NCBI GenBank assembly: GCA_021648725.1
Contig: JAKISF010000001.1
Coordinates: 124,001 to 188,000, forward strand
Length of the DNA: 64,000 nucleotides
Source of the DNA: Bacteroidales bacterium
Lineage (GTDB): Bacteria; Bacteroidota; Bacteroidia; Bacteroidales; JAADGE01
Direction of reading: 5' to 3'
The notes under the pieces: generated by a model
Told to the model about the DNA's origin: nothing
Databases searched by the model: none
What the model saw: the letters and a program-made list of their open reading frames with translations, nothing else
Part shown: positions 28,167 to 36,060 of the stretch, piece after piece
How the letters are laid out: each line of letters opens with the position of its first letter
Position numbering within the stretch: the stretch's first letter is position 1
Program-made: the position numbers and the translations under genes

Positions 28167-29078
28167 TTAATTTTGTGTTTTCATTATGTTATCAACTTCT
28201 GAATTTGTAGGGGCAATTTCTTTTAAAATATTATAAACTTTTCTTTTTTCTTGTGGTGGAGCGTCTGAGAATATTTTTACGATTTCAGACATTTTAGTAG
28301 ATAAAAAGATGCTTAAAAAATATGAATCAGGTTTTCTGTTATAGACATTTTTCAGCAGCATAATTGAATTTGCAATTTCTGCTCTTCCTTGAATAAGTTT
28401 TTCGGTCATTTGGTCTAAACCTAATCGATGATATTTGTAGTACAGTTTTCGTATTCCGGAATTGTCGTTTGAGGTCATGTGTTCAATTAAGTAGAATCTG
28501 TTTTTTCTGCTGCTTGTTCCGAATGCTTGCCAAGTTTGATCAAAAGGGTCTGCTTGTGCATGGTCTTTAATTTGTTTGGCTTTTTGCAGAAATTCTGTTC
28601 CTCCGAGCATTGAATAAGAATCGTAATCTAAGCCGATTATTATATATGCATAAAATGCTAATACGGAGGTTAAGTTGGAAAGATGAGTATTTTCATTAAA
28701 GTCTAATGCTTGCCCTTCGACATAAGTAAATTCAAAATCTTTGTCTTCTTTGTAATTGAACAAAGTTGATTTATAGTTTGTGTTGAAAATTGTTCTGGTG
28801 GATTGGATTGATATATTTCCTTTAAATTTATCTATTCCGTTATAACTTTTAAGGTTTATTTGAATTTGACATTCGATTCTTTCATTGTTAGAGAAAACAT
28901 TATTAGTCCATTTTCTGTTATTCATAAATTCGTATAAATCTTGTTGCATTTTAATATACAAATCTCTGTTTGTTCCTTGAATTTGGTTGCTGTTAATACT
29001 GATTCTGCAATTAAGTTCTTGCGAGAAAAGATTATATGCAGAAACAATTATAAACAGAAAAACTATTGTTTTTTTCAT
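28167..29078 (-). CDS. DUF4835 family exported protein
   Basis: 303 aa with a signal peptide (MKKTIVFLFIIVSAYNLFSQ, cleavage after about residue 20) and the QELNCRISINSNQIQGTN start typical of DUF4835. The family is confined to Bacteroidota as far as I know; its function is unknown and envelope location is inferred. Its start codon overlaps the coaBC stop by one base, and the order bamD, omega-like, coaBC, DUF4835 is a recurring Bacteroidota arrangement. Confidence 0.88.
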   Translation of the reverse strand: MKKTIVFLFIIVSAYNLFSQELNCRISINSNQIQGTNRDLYIKMQQDLYEFMNNRKWTNNVFSNNERIECQIQINLKSYNGIDKFKGNISIQSTRTIFNTNYKSTLFNYKEDKDFEFTYVEGQALDFNENTHLSNLTSVLAFYAYIIIGLDYDSYSMLGGTEFLQKAKQIKDHAQADPFDQTWQAFGTSSRKNRFYLIEHMTSNDNSGIRKLYYKYHRLGLDQMTEKLIQGRAEIANSIMLLKNVYNRKPDSYFLSIFLSTKMSEIVKIFSDAPPQEKRKVYNILKEIAPTNSEVDNIMKTQN

Positions 29079-30277
29079 TATTGATATATTAATTCAATTA
29101 TTGTAGCAGTTATATCTTCTGCAACTTCTTTTTTAGATTTTAACTCAAATCTTTGTATATTATTGTCTTTATCAATAACAGTAATTTTATTTGTATCAAA
29201 AGCAAAACCTGCTCCTTTGTCTTTTAGAGAGTTCAGAACTATAAAATCAAAGTTTTTGTTTTTAATTTTTTGTTGTGCATTTTTTAACTCGTTATCTGTT
29301 TCTAATGCAAAACCTACGGTTAGTTGATTTTTTCTTTTTTTATTGCTCAGTTCTGCGGCAATATCTTTTGTTGGAATTAATTCTATGTTTAAAGAGTCTG
29401 TTTTCTTTTTTATTTTTGAGTTTTTTTGATGTTTTGGGGTGTAATCAGCAACTGCGGCAGCAAAAATTATAATATCTTGCTTGTTAAAATGTTTTTTTGT
29501 TTGTTTGTACATTTCGTCAGCCGATTCAACATTGATGAGATTTATTGATTTATTAATAGGTTTAATTGATACCGGACCTGATATTAATGTTATATCTCCG
29601 CCATTTTCTGCCAATGTTTCGGCTAATGCAAATCCCATTTTACCTGATGAGTTATTTCCTATAAATCTTACGGGGTCAATTTTTTCGTGCGTAGGTCCGG
29701 CAGTAATTAAAACTTTAAAATTATTCAGTTTTTTTTTTGAGTTGAAAAAGGTTTCAATTTTTTCTACTATTTGTTCCGGTTCTGCCATTCGTCCTTTTCC
29801 TTCCAAACCGCTTGCAAGTTCACCGGTTTCTGCATCAATAATATGGTTTCCGAAAGATTTTAATTTAGCAATATTTGATTGAACGGCTGTATGTTTAAAC
29901 ATATCTAAATCCATTGCAGGAGCCCAAAATACAGGACACTTTGCTGAAAGATATGTTGTGAGCAAAAGGTTGTCGGCAATTCCGTTTGCTGCTTTTCCTA
30001 TTGTGTTAGCGGTTGCGGGTGCAATGATAAAAGCATCTGCCCAAAGTCCTAAATCTACGTGGCTGTTCCAATCACCGTTTTCGGGATTATAGAACATTTT
30101 TAAAACAGGTCTTTTAGAAAGTGTGGCAAGGGTTAAAGGTGTTATAAACTTTTCTGCAAAAGGTGTTGTGATAACTTGCACTTCGGCTTCTTTTTTTATA
30201 AGCAGTCTTATAAGAATAGCCGCTTTATAAGCAGCTATTCCTCCTGTGATACCTAAGAGTATTTTTTTTCCTTTCAT
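29078..30277 (-). CDS. coaBC: Bifunctional phosphopantothenoylcysteine decarboxylase / phosphopantothenate-cysteine ligase
   Basis: Two consecutive steps of coenzyme A synthesis. From the ATG at 30277 the protein has 399 aa; a TTG seven codons upstream is less likely. The N-terminal flavoprotein domain has GITGGIAAYK, the His-containing WNSHVDLGLWAD, and APAMDLDM. The C-terminal CoaB domain begins at VLITAGPTHEKIDPVRFIGN. In the segment ELASGLEGKGRMAEPE a Ser stands where E. coli Dfp has Cys158, a residue implicated in decarboxylase turnover. I recall Ser as usual in Bacteroidota but cannot confirm it. coaD lies elsewhere in the window (53.7 kb). Confidence 0.95.
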   Translation of the reverse strand: MKGKKILLGITGGIAAYKAAILIRLLIKKEAEVQVITTPFAEKFITPLTLATLSKRPVLKMFYNPENGDWNSHVDLGLWADAFIIAPATANTIGKAANGIADNLLLTTYLSAKCPVFWAPAMDLDMFKHTAVQSNIAKLKSFGNHIIDAETGELASGLEGKGRMAEPEQIVEKIETFFNSKKKLNNFKVLITAGPTHEKIDPVRFIGNNSSGKMGFALAETLAENGGDITLISGPVSIKPINKSINLINVESADEMYKQTKKHFNKQDIIIFAAAVADYTPKHQKNSKIKKKTDSLNIELIPTKDIAAELSNKKRKNQLTVGFALETDNELKNAQQKIKNKNFDFIVLNSLKDKGAGFAFDTNKITVIDKDNNIQRFELKSKKEVAEDITATIIELIYQ

Positions 30278-30304
30278 CAAATGCCGATTATTTGACAAAT
30301 TTAA

Positions 30305-30637
30305 TTATTTTTCTTCAAGTTCTTCGTCTGATCTTCTAAAATAAATATCTTCATCTAAATATTCTCTTGTTGCAATTAAAATCGGTTTAGGAAGGCGTTC
30401 GTAAAATTTAGAAATTTCAATTTGTTCTCTGTTTTCAAATATTTCTTCTAAATTATCGGTATATGAAGCAAATTCTTGAAGTTTTTTGTCAAGTTCTTCT
30501 TTTAGCTCTCTTTGAATTTGTTTAGCTCGCTTTGAGATAATTGTAAGTGATTCATAAATATTTCCTGTTTGTTTTTCAAATTCAGAAAAATCTCTTGTAA
30601 TGGTTGAATCTGATGCAGTTGTTTTTTTGTAGTCCAT
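30305..30637 (-). CDS. RNA polymerase omega/Rpb6-like protein
   Basis: 110 aa. Residues 20-70 (GNIYESLTIISKRAKQIQRELKEELDKKL) resemble the core of the omega/Rpb6 fold, with I-S-K-R-A-x-Q-I as the characteristic helix, and an acidic C-terminus. In Bacteroidota this gene between bamD and coaBC is annotated as the RNA polymerase omega/Rpb6 family. Omega supports beta' folding and assembly. It lies 33 nt after bamD and 27 nt before coaBC on the same strand. Confidence 0.8.
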   Translation of the reverse strand: MDYKKTTASDSTITRDFSEFEKQTGNIYESLTIISKRAKQIQRELKEELDKKLQEFASYTDNLEEIFENREQIEISKFYERLPKPILIATREYLDEDIYFRRSDEELEEK

Positions 30638-30670
30638 ATTATGTTTGTTTTACTTTCGTTACTTTAAAAA

Positions 30671-31492
30671 TTAACTTTGTTTATCTTTTTTATTGAGTTC
30701 TCTTATTTTTTTCTCGGAGAAAGATTTTATCATTTGTAATTCATCTAAGAATTTTGTTTTAGGATATTTTGAAATTATTTTATTATAAGCCGAAATTACT
30801 TCCTTATATCTTTCTTCTTGTTTTGTGATAATACTGTTTTTAGCATATTTATACTTAGACATTGCGATTAAATATAAAATTTCCTCTTTATATTTTGTGT
30901 CAGGATATTCTTTTAAATTATCTTTTAAAGCAATTGCAGCAGCATTATAATAGCCTATATCATAATAGAGTTTTGCGTTTTCAAAATGTTTTAATTCTAA
31001 TTTATCTCTTAATTCATCCACAAGGTTGTTGCATTCTGCGATTTTGTCACTTTCAGGGTATTTTGTAATAAATAATTCAAATTCTTGAAGTGCTGTTAAT
31101 GTTGCACCTTGATATAATTTTGATTTTGGGGCATCAAGATAATAACATTTAGCACTCATAAATTGTGCATTTTCAGCTTTAATTCCCTTAGGGTAATCAC
31201 CTACATATTTTCTGAAATAATAACCGGCAAGGATATAATCTTTTAAGTGGTAATAAGAATCTGCGTATTTATAAAGAGCATCTTCACCTTCTTTGGTCAT
31301 TCTTAAAGACAGAATAACATCTTCCAGCATAATTTGCGTTTTTGCATATTTGCCTAAATCATAATATTCCATAGCCCTTGCATATTTATTCGAAGGGTTT
31401 TGAATTTTTTTAGCTCTGTTAAAGTCGCAAGATTGAAACAATGCTATAACAGAAATACTTATTAATATAAGATTTAACTTATTTTTAAACAT
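30671..31492 (-). CDS. bamD: Outer membrane protein assembly factor BamD
   Basis: A lipoprotein of the BAM complex that inserts beta-barrel proteins into the outer membrane. 273 aa. The signal peptide ends in the lipobox LFQSC, with Cys22 as lipid anchor. Several TPR-like repeats follow (ARAMEYYDLGKYAKTQIMLED, ADSYYHLKDYILAGYYFRKYVGDYP, KLYYDIGYYNAAAIALKDNLKEYPDT), the pattern for YfiO/BamD. First gene of the bamD, omega-like, coaBC, DUF4835 operon. A -7 promoter box lies only 5 nt before its ATG. Confidence 0.93.
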   Translation of the reverse strand: MFKNKLNLILISISVIALFQSCDFNRAKKIQNPSNKYARAMEYYDLGKYAKTQIMLEDVILSLRMTKEGEDALYKYADSYYHLKDYILAGYYFRKYVGDYPKGIKAENAQFMSAKCYYLDAPKSKLYQGATLTALQEFELFITKYPESDKIAECNNLVDELRDKLELKHFENAKLYYDIGYYNAAAIALKDNLKEYPDTKYKEEILYLIAMSKYKYAKNSIITKQEERYKEVISAYNKIISKYPKTKFLDELQMIKSFSEKKIRELNKKDKQS

Positions 31493-31497
31493 GGCTG

Positions 31498-31505
31498 CAA
31501 AATTA
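31498..31505 (-). promoter_or_regulatory. -7 box immediately upstream of bamD
   Basis: TAATTTTG on the minus strand, then CAGCC, then ATG. If used, transcription would begin at or within a few bases of the start codon, giving a leaderless or nearly leaderless message. No -33 element is clear. Confidence 0.45.
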
Positions 31506-31601
31506 AAATTTTATTCCGAAAAATATACCTTTTTAAAAAGATTTATTTGCCTTAATTATTGTTAAAACGATTTATGTGAGAAAAAGTTACGCAGGTTTTA
31601 A

Positions 31602-32675
31602 TTACTTTTTTGTTTTTTGAATTTTATTAAATCCGTAACTTAATGAAAAAATATTAGAATATAGTGCAATTGATTGGTCGCCGATGTCAGTTAAAGCATA
31701 GTCTAACTTGAGGTTGAATATATTTACGCCTATCCCGATACTCGGTTGAAAACTCAGTACATCTTTATCGAAATCTTTAATTATTGCATAATTACCGGTT
31801 CCTCCTCTGACGAAAATAAAGTTTTTATAAGCAAGTTCAAATCCTATGTGAGGGTCAATTGAGGCAAGTTTACTTGACAATAAAACGTGTTTTTTTCCGT
31901 CGAAACTTAAATCGACACCGATTTCTGTAAGTAAGTTGAACTTGTCATTTAAGGTAAATTTTCTTCCTGCTCCGAGCAATAATTCCGGCATTGTTATTTC
32001 AATACTGTTTTCGGGAATTTCATTTCCTGTATCCGTAAAAATACTTTCGAGAGATTCGGTATTGTAGAACCAAGCATTAAAGGTTGATGTTGCATCTTTT
32101 AAATTTGCACCATACAGCCATTTTCCTTTATTGTAGTTTAGAGCAATATCAAAACCGAAGCCGAATGCTTTTGCAAATTCGGCTTGATTTCTGAAAATAA
32201 TTTTTGTGTTTGCTCCGTATGATAAGCCGGGAATTTTGCTTTTTTTTGCATAAGACAATAAAAGTGCGTAGTCTGCAACAGAAAAATAACTTATTCTGTT
32301 GTAATCAACATTTCCGTTTGCATCAATTAATTCTAGGGTGTTGGGAATGTTATCAACTCCGAACCTTAAAAAAGTTACGGCAAGAGCTGTTGAATCAGTT
32401 GTTTTGTATGATGCCCCGAGATAATCGAATTTTGCAATTCCGGCAAAATATTCGGAATGCATTGCGGCAACTTCGTATTTGTTTTTTTGATTAATTAAAG
32501 ATGCAGGATTCCAATAAGCAGAATTTGTACCGCCGGAAGATGCAATAACTGAGTTAGACATTGATAATGCTCTTGCTCCGACACCGACGGATAAAAATTC
32601 ATTACTGTAAATTCTTATTTGAGAATGAACTAATTGTAATGAAAAAATAAAAATCAGTGTTAATAATTTTGGCAT
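31602..32675 (-). CDS. PorV/PorQ family outer-membrane protein
   Basis: 357 aa with a signal peptide (cleavage near LQLVHSQ, residue 19) and an outer-membrane beta-barrel of the FadL-like PorV/PorQ family. The mature start SNEFLSVGVGARALSMSNSVIASSGGTNSAYWNPAS is diagnostic. PorV and PorQ belong to the type IX secretion apparatus (PorV shuttles cargo to the attachment complex); paralogues with other roles exist, so the assignment is to the family only. A T9SS cargo protein is encoded at 44.2 kb. The gene is divergent from pssA. Confidence 0.85.
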   Translation of the reverse strand: MPKLLTLIFIFSLQLVHSQIRIYSNEFLSVGVGARALSMSNSVIASSGGTNSAYWNPASLINQKNKYEVAAMHSEYFAGIAKFDYLGASYKTTDSTALAVTFLRFGVDNIPNTLELIDANGNVDYNRISYFSVADYALLLSYAKKSKIPGLSYGANTKIIFRNQAEFAKAFGFGFDIALNYNKGKWLYGANLKDATSTFNAWFYNTESLESIFTDTGNEIPENSIEITMPELLLGAGRKFTLNDKFNLLTEIGVDLSFDGKKHVLLSSKLASIDPHIGFELAYKNFIFVRGGTGNYAIIKDFDKDVLSFQPSIGIGVNIFNLKLDYALTDIGDQSIALYSNIFSLSYGFNKIQKTKK

Positions 32676-32726
32676 TTCGTTAAATTTAAGATATTTTTAC
32701 CAAACAATATTTAAACTATAAAAGTG

Positions 32727-32734
32727 CAAACATA
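32727..32734 (-). promoter_or_regulatory. Possible -7 box for the PorV/PorQ gene
   Basis: TATGTTTG on the minus strand fits TAnnTTTG, 51 nt before the start codon. A -33 element is not apparent. Confidence 0.4.
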
Positions 32735-32758
32735 TTGCCTTTTCTAAAAAATATAATT

Positions 32759-33586
32759 ATGAATAAAGAATTACGATATTTTACATTGCCTAATATTTTA
32801 ACTTTATTTAATTTGATTGCAGGTAGTTTTGCTTTGTTTTTTGCGTTTGAGAAGAGCGGAGAACAATTATATGTAGCATCAATATTTATTTTAATTGCAA
32901 TAGTTTTTGATTTTTTGGACGGATTTGTTGCCAGATTAACCGATTCTGTTTCGAAAATAGGAAAACAATTAGATTCTCTTGCTGACATTGTAAGTTTCGG
33001 TATTGCTCCTGCTGTTATTGTATTTCAAATGCTGAAAGGTGCACTGGAGATAAAAGACTTTTCTTTAGATTTGCCTTTTACTGATATTTTGTTGATGATG
33101 ATGCCTGTTTTATTAATTGTTGCAGCAGCTTTACGGTTAGCAAAATTTACGGCGGATGATAAACAAAAAACTGTTTTCTTAGGTTTGGCAACACCTGTTT
33201 CTGCTTTGTTTTTTGCATCGTTACCTTTATTAGATATGTTTGACCCTGATAACTTACTTATTTTAAAGGTTTGGCTTGATGTAAATTTACCTTTTGATTT
33301 TATTTTGGCAATAATAGGTTTACAAGTATTTATTTTAACAAGTGTTTGGTTTTTTACTGTATCAATAGTTGTAATTTCAATTTTACAATTGATTAATTTA
33401 CCAATGTTCTCATTTAAATTTGAAGGCTACAGTTTTAAAAAGAATGCTACAAAATATGTATTTATAATTTTATCGTTCTTATTAATAATATTTTTGCAAT
33501 GTTTTATTATTCCGTTTGTTGTAGTTTTATATATACTATTTTCTGCCGGTGATGATGTTGTGGGGCTTTTTATTAAGAAAAAATAA
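32759..33586 (+). CDS. pssA: CDP-diacylglycerol-serine O-phosphatidyltransferase
   Basis: Makes phosphatidylserine, the precursor of phosphatidylethanolamine. From the ATG at 32759 it has 275 aa; the TTG at 32735 is rejected. The CDP-alcohol phosphatidyltransferase signature DFLDGFVARLTDSVSKIGKQLDSLAD (about residues 60-85; D-G-x2-A-R-x8-G-x3-D-x3-D) is complete, and six to eight TM helices follow. PNILTLFNLIAGSFALFFAF at the start is typical of the PssA type rather than PgsA. It ends at a bidirectional terminator. Confidence 0.92.
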   Translation: MNKELRYFTLPNILTLFNLIAGSFALFFAFEKSGEQLYVASIFILIAIVFDFLDGFVARLTDSVSKIGKQLDSLADIVSFGIAPAVIVFQMLKGALEIKDFSLDLPFTDILLMMMPVLLIVAAALRLAKFTADDKQKTVFLGLATPVSALFFASLPLLDMFDPDNLLILKVWLDVNLPFDFILAIIGLQVFILTSVWFFTVSIVVISILQLINLPMFSFKFEGYSFKKNATKYVFIILSFLLIIFLQCFIIPFVVVLYILFSAGDDVVGLFIKKK

Positions 33587-33598
33587 TACTTTTAAATT

Positions 33599-33632
33599 AA
33601 AATATCCGAATTCGACAGAGTTCGGATATTTT
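33599..33632. terminator. Bidirectional terminator between pssA and the dehydrogenase gene
   Basis: Arms AAAATATCCGAA (33599-33610) and TTCGGATATTTT (33621-33632) form a perfect 12-bp stem with a ten-nt loop. The right arm contains two bases of the minus-strand stop codon of the dehydrogenase gene. Confidence 0.85.
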
Positions 33633-34569
33633 ATTTAAAGTTCAAGATAATTTTATCAGCCAAAACCTCTGCAATTTTTCGGTAAGATGCATTTGAACTT
33701 CCGGCAATATGAGGTGTTAATATTACATTTTCGGAATTTATAAGATAATTTAGGGTAGGAGAGTCTTGCCCTGAGAAAATATCGGTAAAAGATGCTTTTT
33801 CATACTCCAAAACATCTAATGCAACACCGATAACTCTATTATTTTTAAGGTTTTTTACTAAGTCATCTGTTTTTAAAATTTTTCCTCTTGCGGTATTAAT
33901 TATGTAAATCGATTTTTTAAAATTTCGGATATAACTATCGTTTATCATAAATAAAGTTTCATCGGTTAGAGGGATGTGAATACTGAGGATGTCTGTTTTC
34001 TCAAAATATTCTGCTTCGGAAACTTCTTTAACAAATTCGTCTGAATAGTTTTTTTTGTATTTATCATAAGCCAAAACATCACAATCAAAACCTTGTAATC
34101 GTTGAGCAAAAGCACTTCCCATATTTCCGTAACCGAGAATTCCTATTGTTTTTCCTTGTATTTCCGTACCGATGTTTTTCCTGTTCCAAATGCCGTTTTT
34201 TACTTCTGTATTTGCAATATTAATTTTATGAAATAAGCTGAGAAGCATACCGAGTGCGTGTTCTCCTACGGAATCTCTGTTGCCTTCGGGAGAATTAATA
34301 CATAATATTCCGACTTTTGCAGCGTGCTCAGTATCAATGTTTTCCGTGCCTGCTCCTGCACGAGCAATAAGTTTTAATGAACCGGAATTATCAATAAAAT
34401 TTTTATCAATCATAAATTTGCTTCGAATAACGAGTCCGTTATATCCGGGTATTATTTTAAGCAATTCTTCAAAAGAAATATTCGGTTTATAATCACAAAT
34501 AAAACCTGCAATTTCAAGTTTCTTTTGCAGGTTTTTATGCGTGGGTTCGGCAATTATTATTTTAAACAT
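33631..34569 (-). CDS. D-2-hydroxyacid dehydrogenase (SerA-like, NAD-binding)
   Basis: 312 aa of the D-isomer-specific 2-hydroxyacid dehydrogenase family. The NAD-binding Rossmann motif is GKTIGILGYGNMGSA (about residues 138-152). Catalytic residues are Arg in IARAGAGTENID / TARGKIL, Glu in LDVLEYE, and His in LTPHIAGSS. The N-terminal FEELLKIIPGYNGLVIRSKF resembles 3-phosphoglycerate dehydrogenase, but there is no ACT or ASB domain and no serC nearby, so the substrate is open. phoH lies 45 nt upstream on the same strand. Confidence 0.87.
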   Translation of the reverse strand: MFKIIIAEPTHKNLQKKLEIAGFICDYKPNISFEELLKIIPGYNGLVIRSKFMIDKNFIDNSGSLKLIARAGAGTENIDTEHAAKVGILCINSPEGNRDSVGEHALGMLLSLFHKINIANTEVKNGIWNRKNIGTEIQGKTIGILGYGNMGSAFAQRLQGFDCDVLAYDKYKKNYSDEFVKEVSEAEYFEKTDILSIHIPLTDETLFMINDSYIRNFKKSIYIINTARGKILKTDDLVKNLKNNRVIGVALDVLEYEKASFTDIFSGQDSPTLNYLINSENVILTPHIAGSSNASYRKIAEVLADKIILNFK

Positions 34570-34614
34570 TTATTATATTGAACTCGGGTTAATTAATAAT
34601 TCCGTTACTTTATT

Positions 34615-35934
34615 TTATAATAAATCACTTGCAAGTTCAGCTAAATAACTTCTTTCTCCTTTTGTTAAATTAATATGAGCAAAAATATCTTGTCCTTTCA
34701 TTTTATCGGTTAAATATGAAAGTCCGTTAGATTTTGTATCTAAATACGGAGAGTCAATTTGGTCAATATCTCCTGTAAAAATAATTTTAGTTCCTTCTCC
34801 GGCTCTTGTTACAATGGTTTTTACTTCGTGAGGTGTGAGGTTTTGAGCTTCATCAATTATAAAAAACACTTTTGATAAACTTCTTCCTCTTATATATGCA
34901 AGGGGTGTAATTATTAATTTTTCATCTTTAAGTAAATCGTCAATTCTTGCAAAATCTTTAGATTGTCTTCCGAATTGATGTTTTATGACAGTTAAATTAT
35001 CAAACAGAGGTTGCATATACGGTCCTATTTTTTGCTTTTCGTCTCCGGGCAGATAACCTAAATCTTTATCGGAAAGTGAAACAATCGGCCGTGCTAACAT
35101 AATTTGTTCAAAATCACGTCTTTGTTGAAGAGCAGCAGCAAGTGCCAGTAAGGTTTTTCCTGTTCCTGCTTTTCCTGTTATAGAAATAAGTTGTATTTTT
35201 TCGTCTAATAGTGCTTCAAGAGCAAAAGTTTGTTCGGCATTACGGGGTTTAATGTTATAGGCATTTTTCTTGCTTACTTTAGTAACTGTTTTTTCGATAT
35301 GATTATATTTTGCCAAAGCACTTGAAGCCCCGCCTTTTAAAATGAAGAAGCTGTTTATTGCGGGTTCATGTTCAAACTTGAATTCTTCAACAGGTATTCC
35401 TTCTTTTTCTTGAAATAATCTTGAGACTAATGCATCGTCTATATTTTCATGAACATGAATTTCTTTGTATAGTTCTTCAACATTTCTAACCTTATCGGTT
35501 TGATAGTCTTCAGCATTAATTCCGAGAGATTTTGCTTTCATTCTCAGGTTTATATCTTTACTTACCAATGCAACGTTTTTATCGGGATATGTTCTGTGAT
35601 AATAATCTGCAACTGCAAGTATCTGATGGTCAGGTTTGTTTTCTGTAAATGATAATTTCATTTTTTCAGAAAACTCTTTTCCCAATTCTATTTTTAATGT
35701 TCCTTTTCCTTCTCCGAGAGAAACGCCTCCGTTAAATAAACTGTCGCCTGCTAATTTATCTAGTTCTCTCATAAACTCTCTTGCATTGAAATTAATCTCC
35801 TCATTCCCTTTTTTAAAGTTGTCTAATTCTTCCAAAACAACAATCGGAATAATAACATCATTTTCTTCAAATTTCATGATACTGTTGTAGTCATGTAAAA
35901 TCACATTCGTATCTAATATAAATGTTTTAGCCAT
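34615..35934 (-). CDS. PIN domain-PhoH family ATPase (YlaK/PhoH2 type)
   Basis: 439 aa. An N-terminal PIN ribonuclease domain (ILDTNVILHD at 5-14, conserved acidic residues through NVALVSKDINLRMKAKSLG near 125-143) is followed by a PhoH ATPase/helicase domain. The latter has Walker A ITGKAGTGKTLLAL (about 250-263), PIVSLSDKDLGYLPGD, and Walker B FFIIDEAQNLTPHE (about 350-363). PIN-PhoH proteins are described as RNA unwinding/degrading enzymes. The divergent folC gene shares the intergenic region. Confidence 0.92.
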   Translation of the reverse strand: MAKTFILDTNVILHDYNSIMKFEENDVIIPIVVLEELDNFKKGNEEINFNAREFMRELDKLAGDSLFNGGVSLGEGKGTLKIELGKEFSEKMKLSFTENKPDHQILAVADYYHRTYPDKNVALVSKDINLRMKAKSLGINAEDYQTDKVRNVEELYKEIHVHENIDDALVSRLFQEKEGIPVEEFKFEHEPAINSFFILKGGASSALAKYNHIEKTVTKVSKKNAYNIKPRNAEQTFALEALLDEKIQLISITGKAGTGKTLLALAAALQQRRDFEQIMLARPIVSLSDKDLGYLPGDEKQKIGPYMQPLFDNLTVIKHQFGRQSKDFARIDDLLKDEKLIITPLAYIRGRSLSKVFFIIDEAQNLTPHEVKTIVTRAGEGTKIIFTGDIDQIDSPYLDTKSNGLSYLTDKMKGQDIFAHINLTKGERSYLAELASDLL

Positions 35935-35974
35935 TACTTATATTTTTAATTAATAGTATTGTAAAATTATCTCT

Positions 35975-36005
35975 CAAAATTAAATAATCTTTTTTCTGTT
36001 TCAAA
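35975..36005 (-). promoter_or_regulatory. Promoter of the PIN-PhoH gene
   Basis: On the minus strand TTTG (36002-36005) and TAATTTTG (35975-35982) are 19 bp apart, a full consensus match, 41 nt before the start codon. Confidence 0.75.
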
Positions 36006-36023
36006 CTATTTGCAGGTTTATTT

Positions 36024-36031
36024 TAGTTTTG
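36024..36031 (+). promoter_or_regulatory. -7 box for folC
   Basis: TAGTTTTG matches TAnnTTTG and lies 29 nt before the folC ATG. No good -33 TTTG at the right distance, so moderate support. Confidence 0.45.
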
Positions 36032-36060
36032 CAGAAAGTATTCGGACAAAACAAAATTTA

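Noticed and set aside
36010-36060. In-frame N-terminal extension of folC from a TTG
   Set aside because: It would run through the -7 promoter box and adds non-homologous residues; the ATG at 36061 gives the normal family start.
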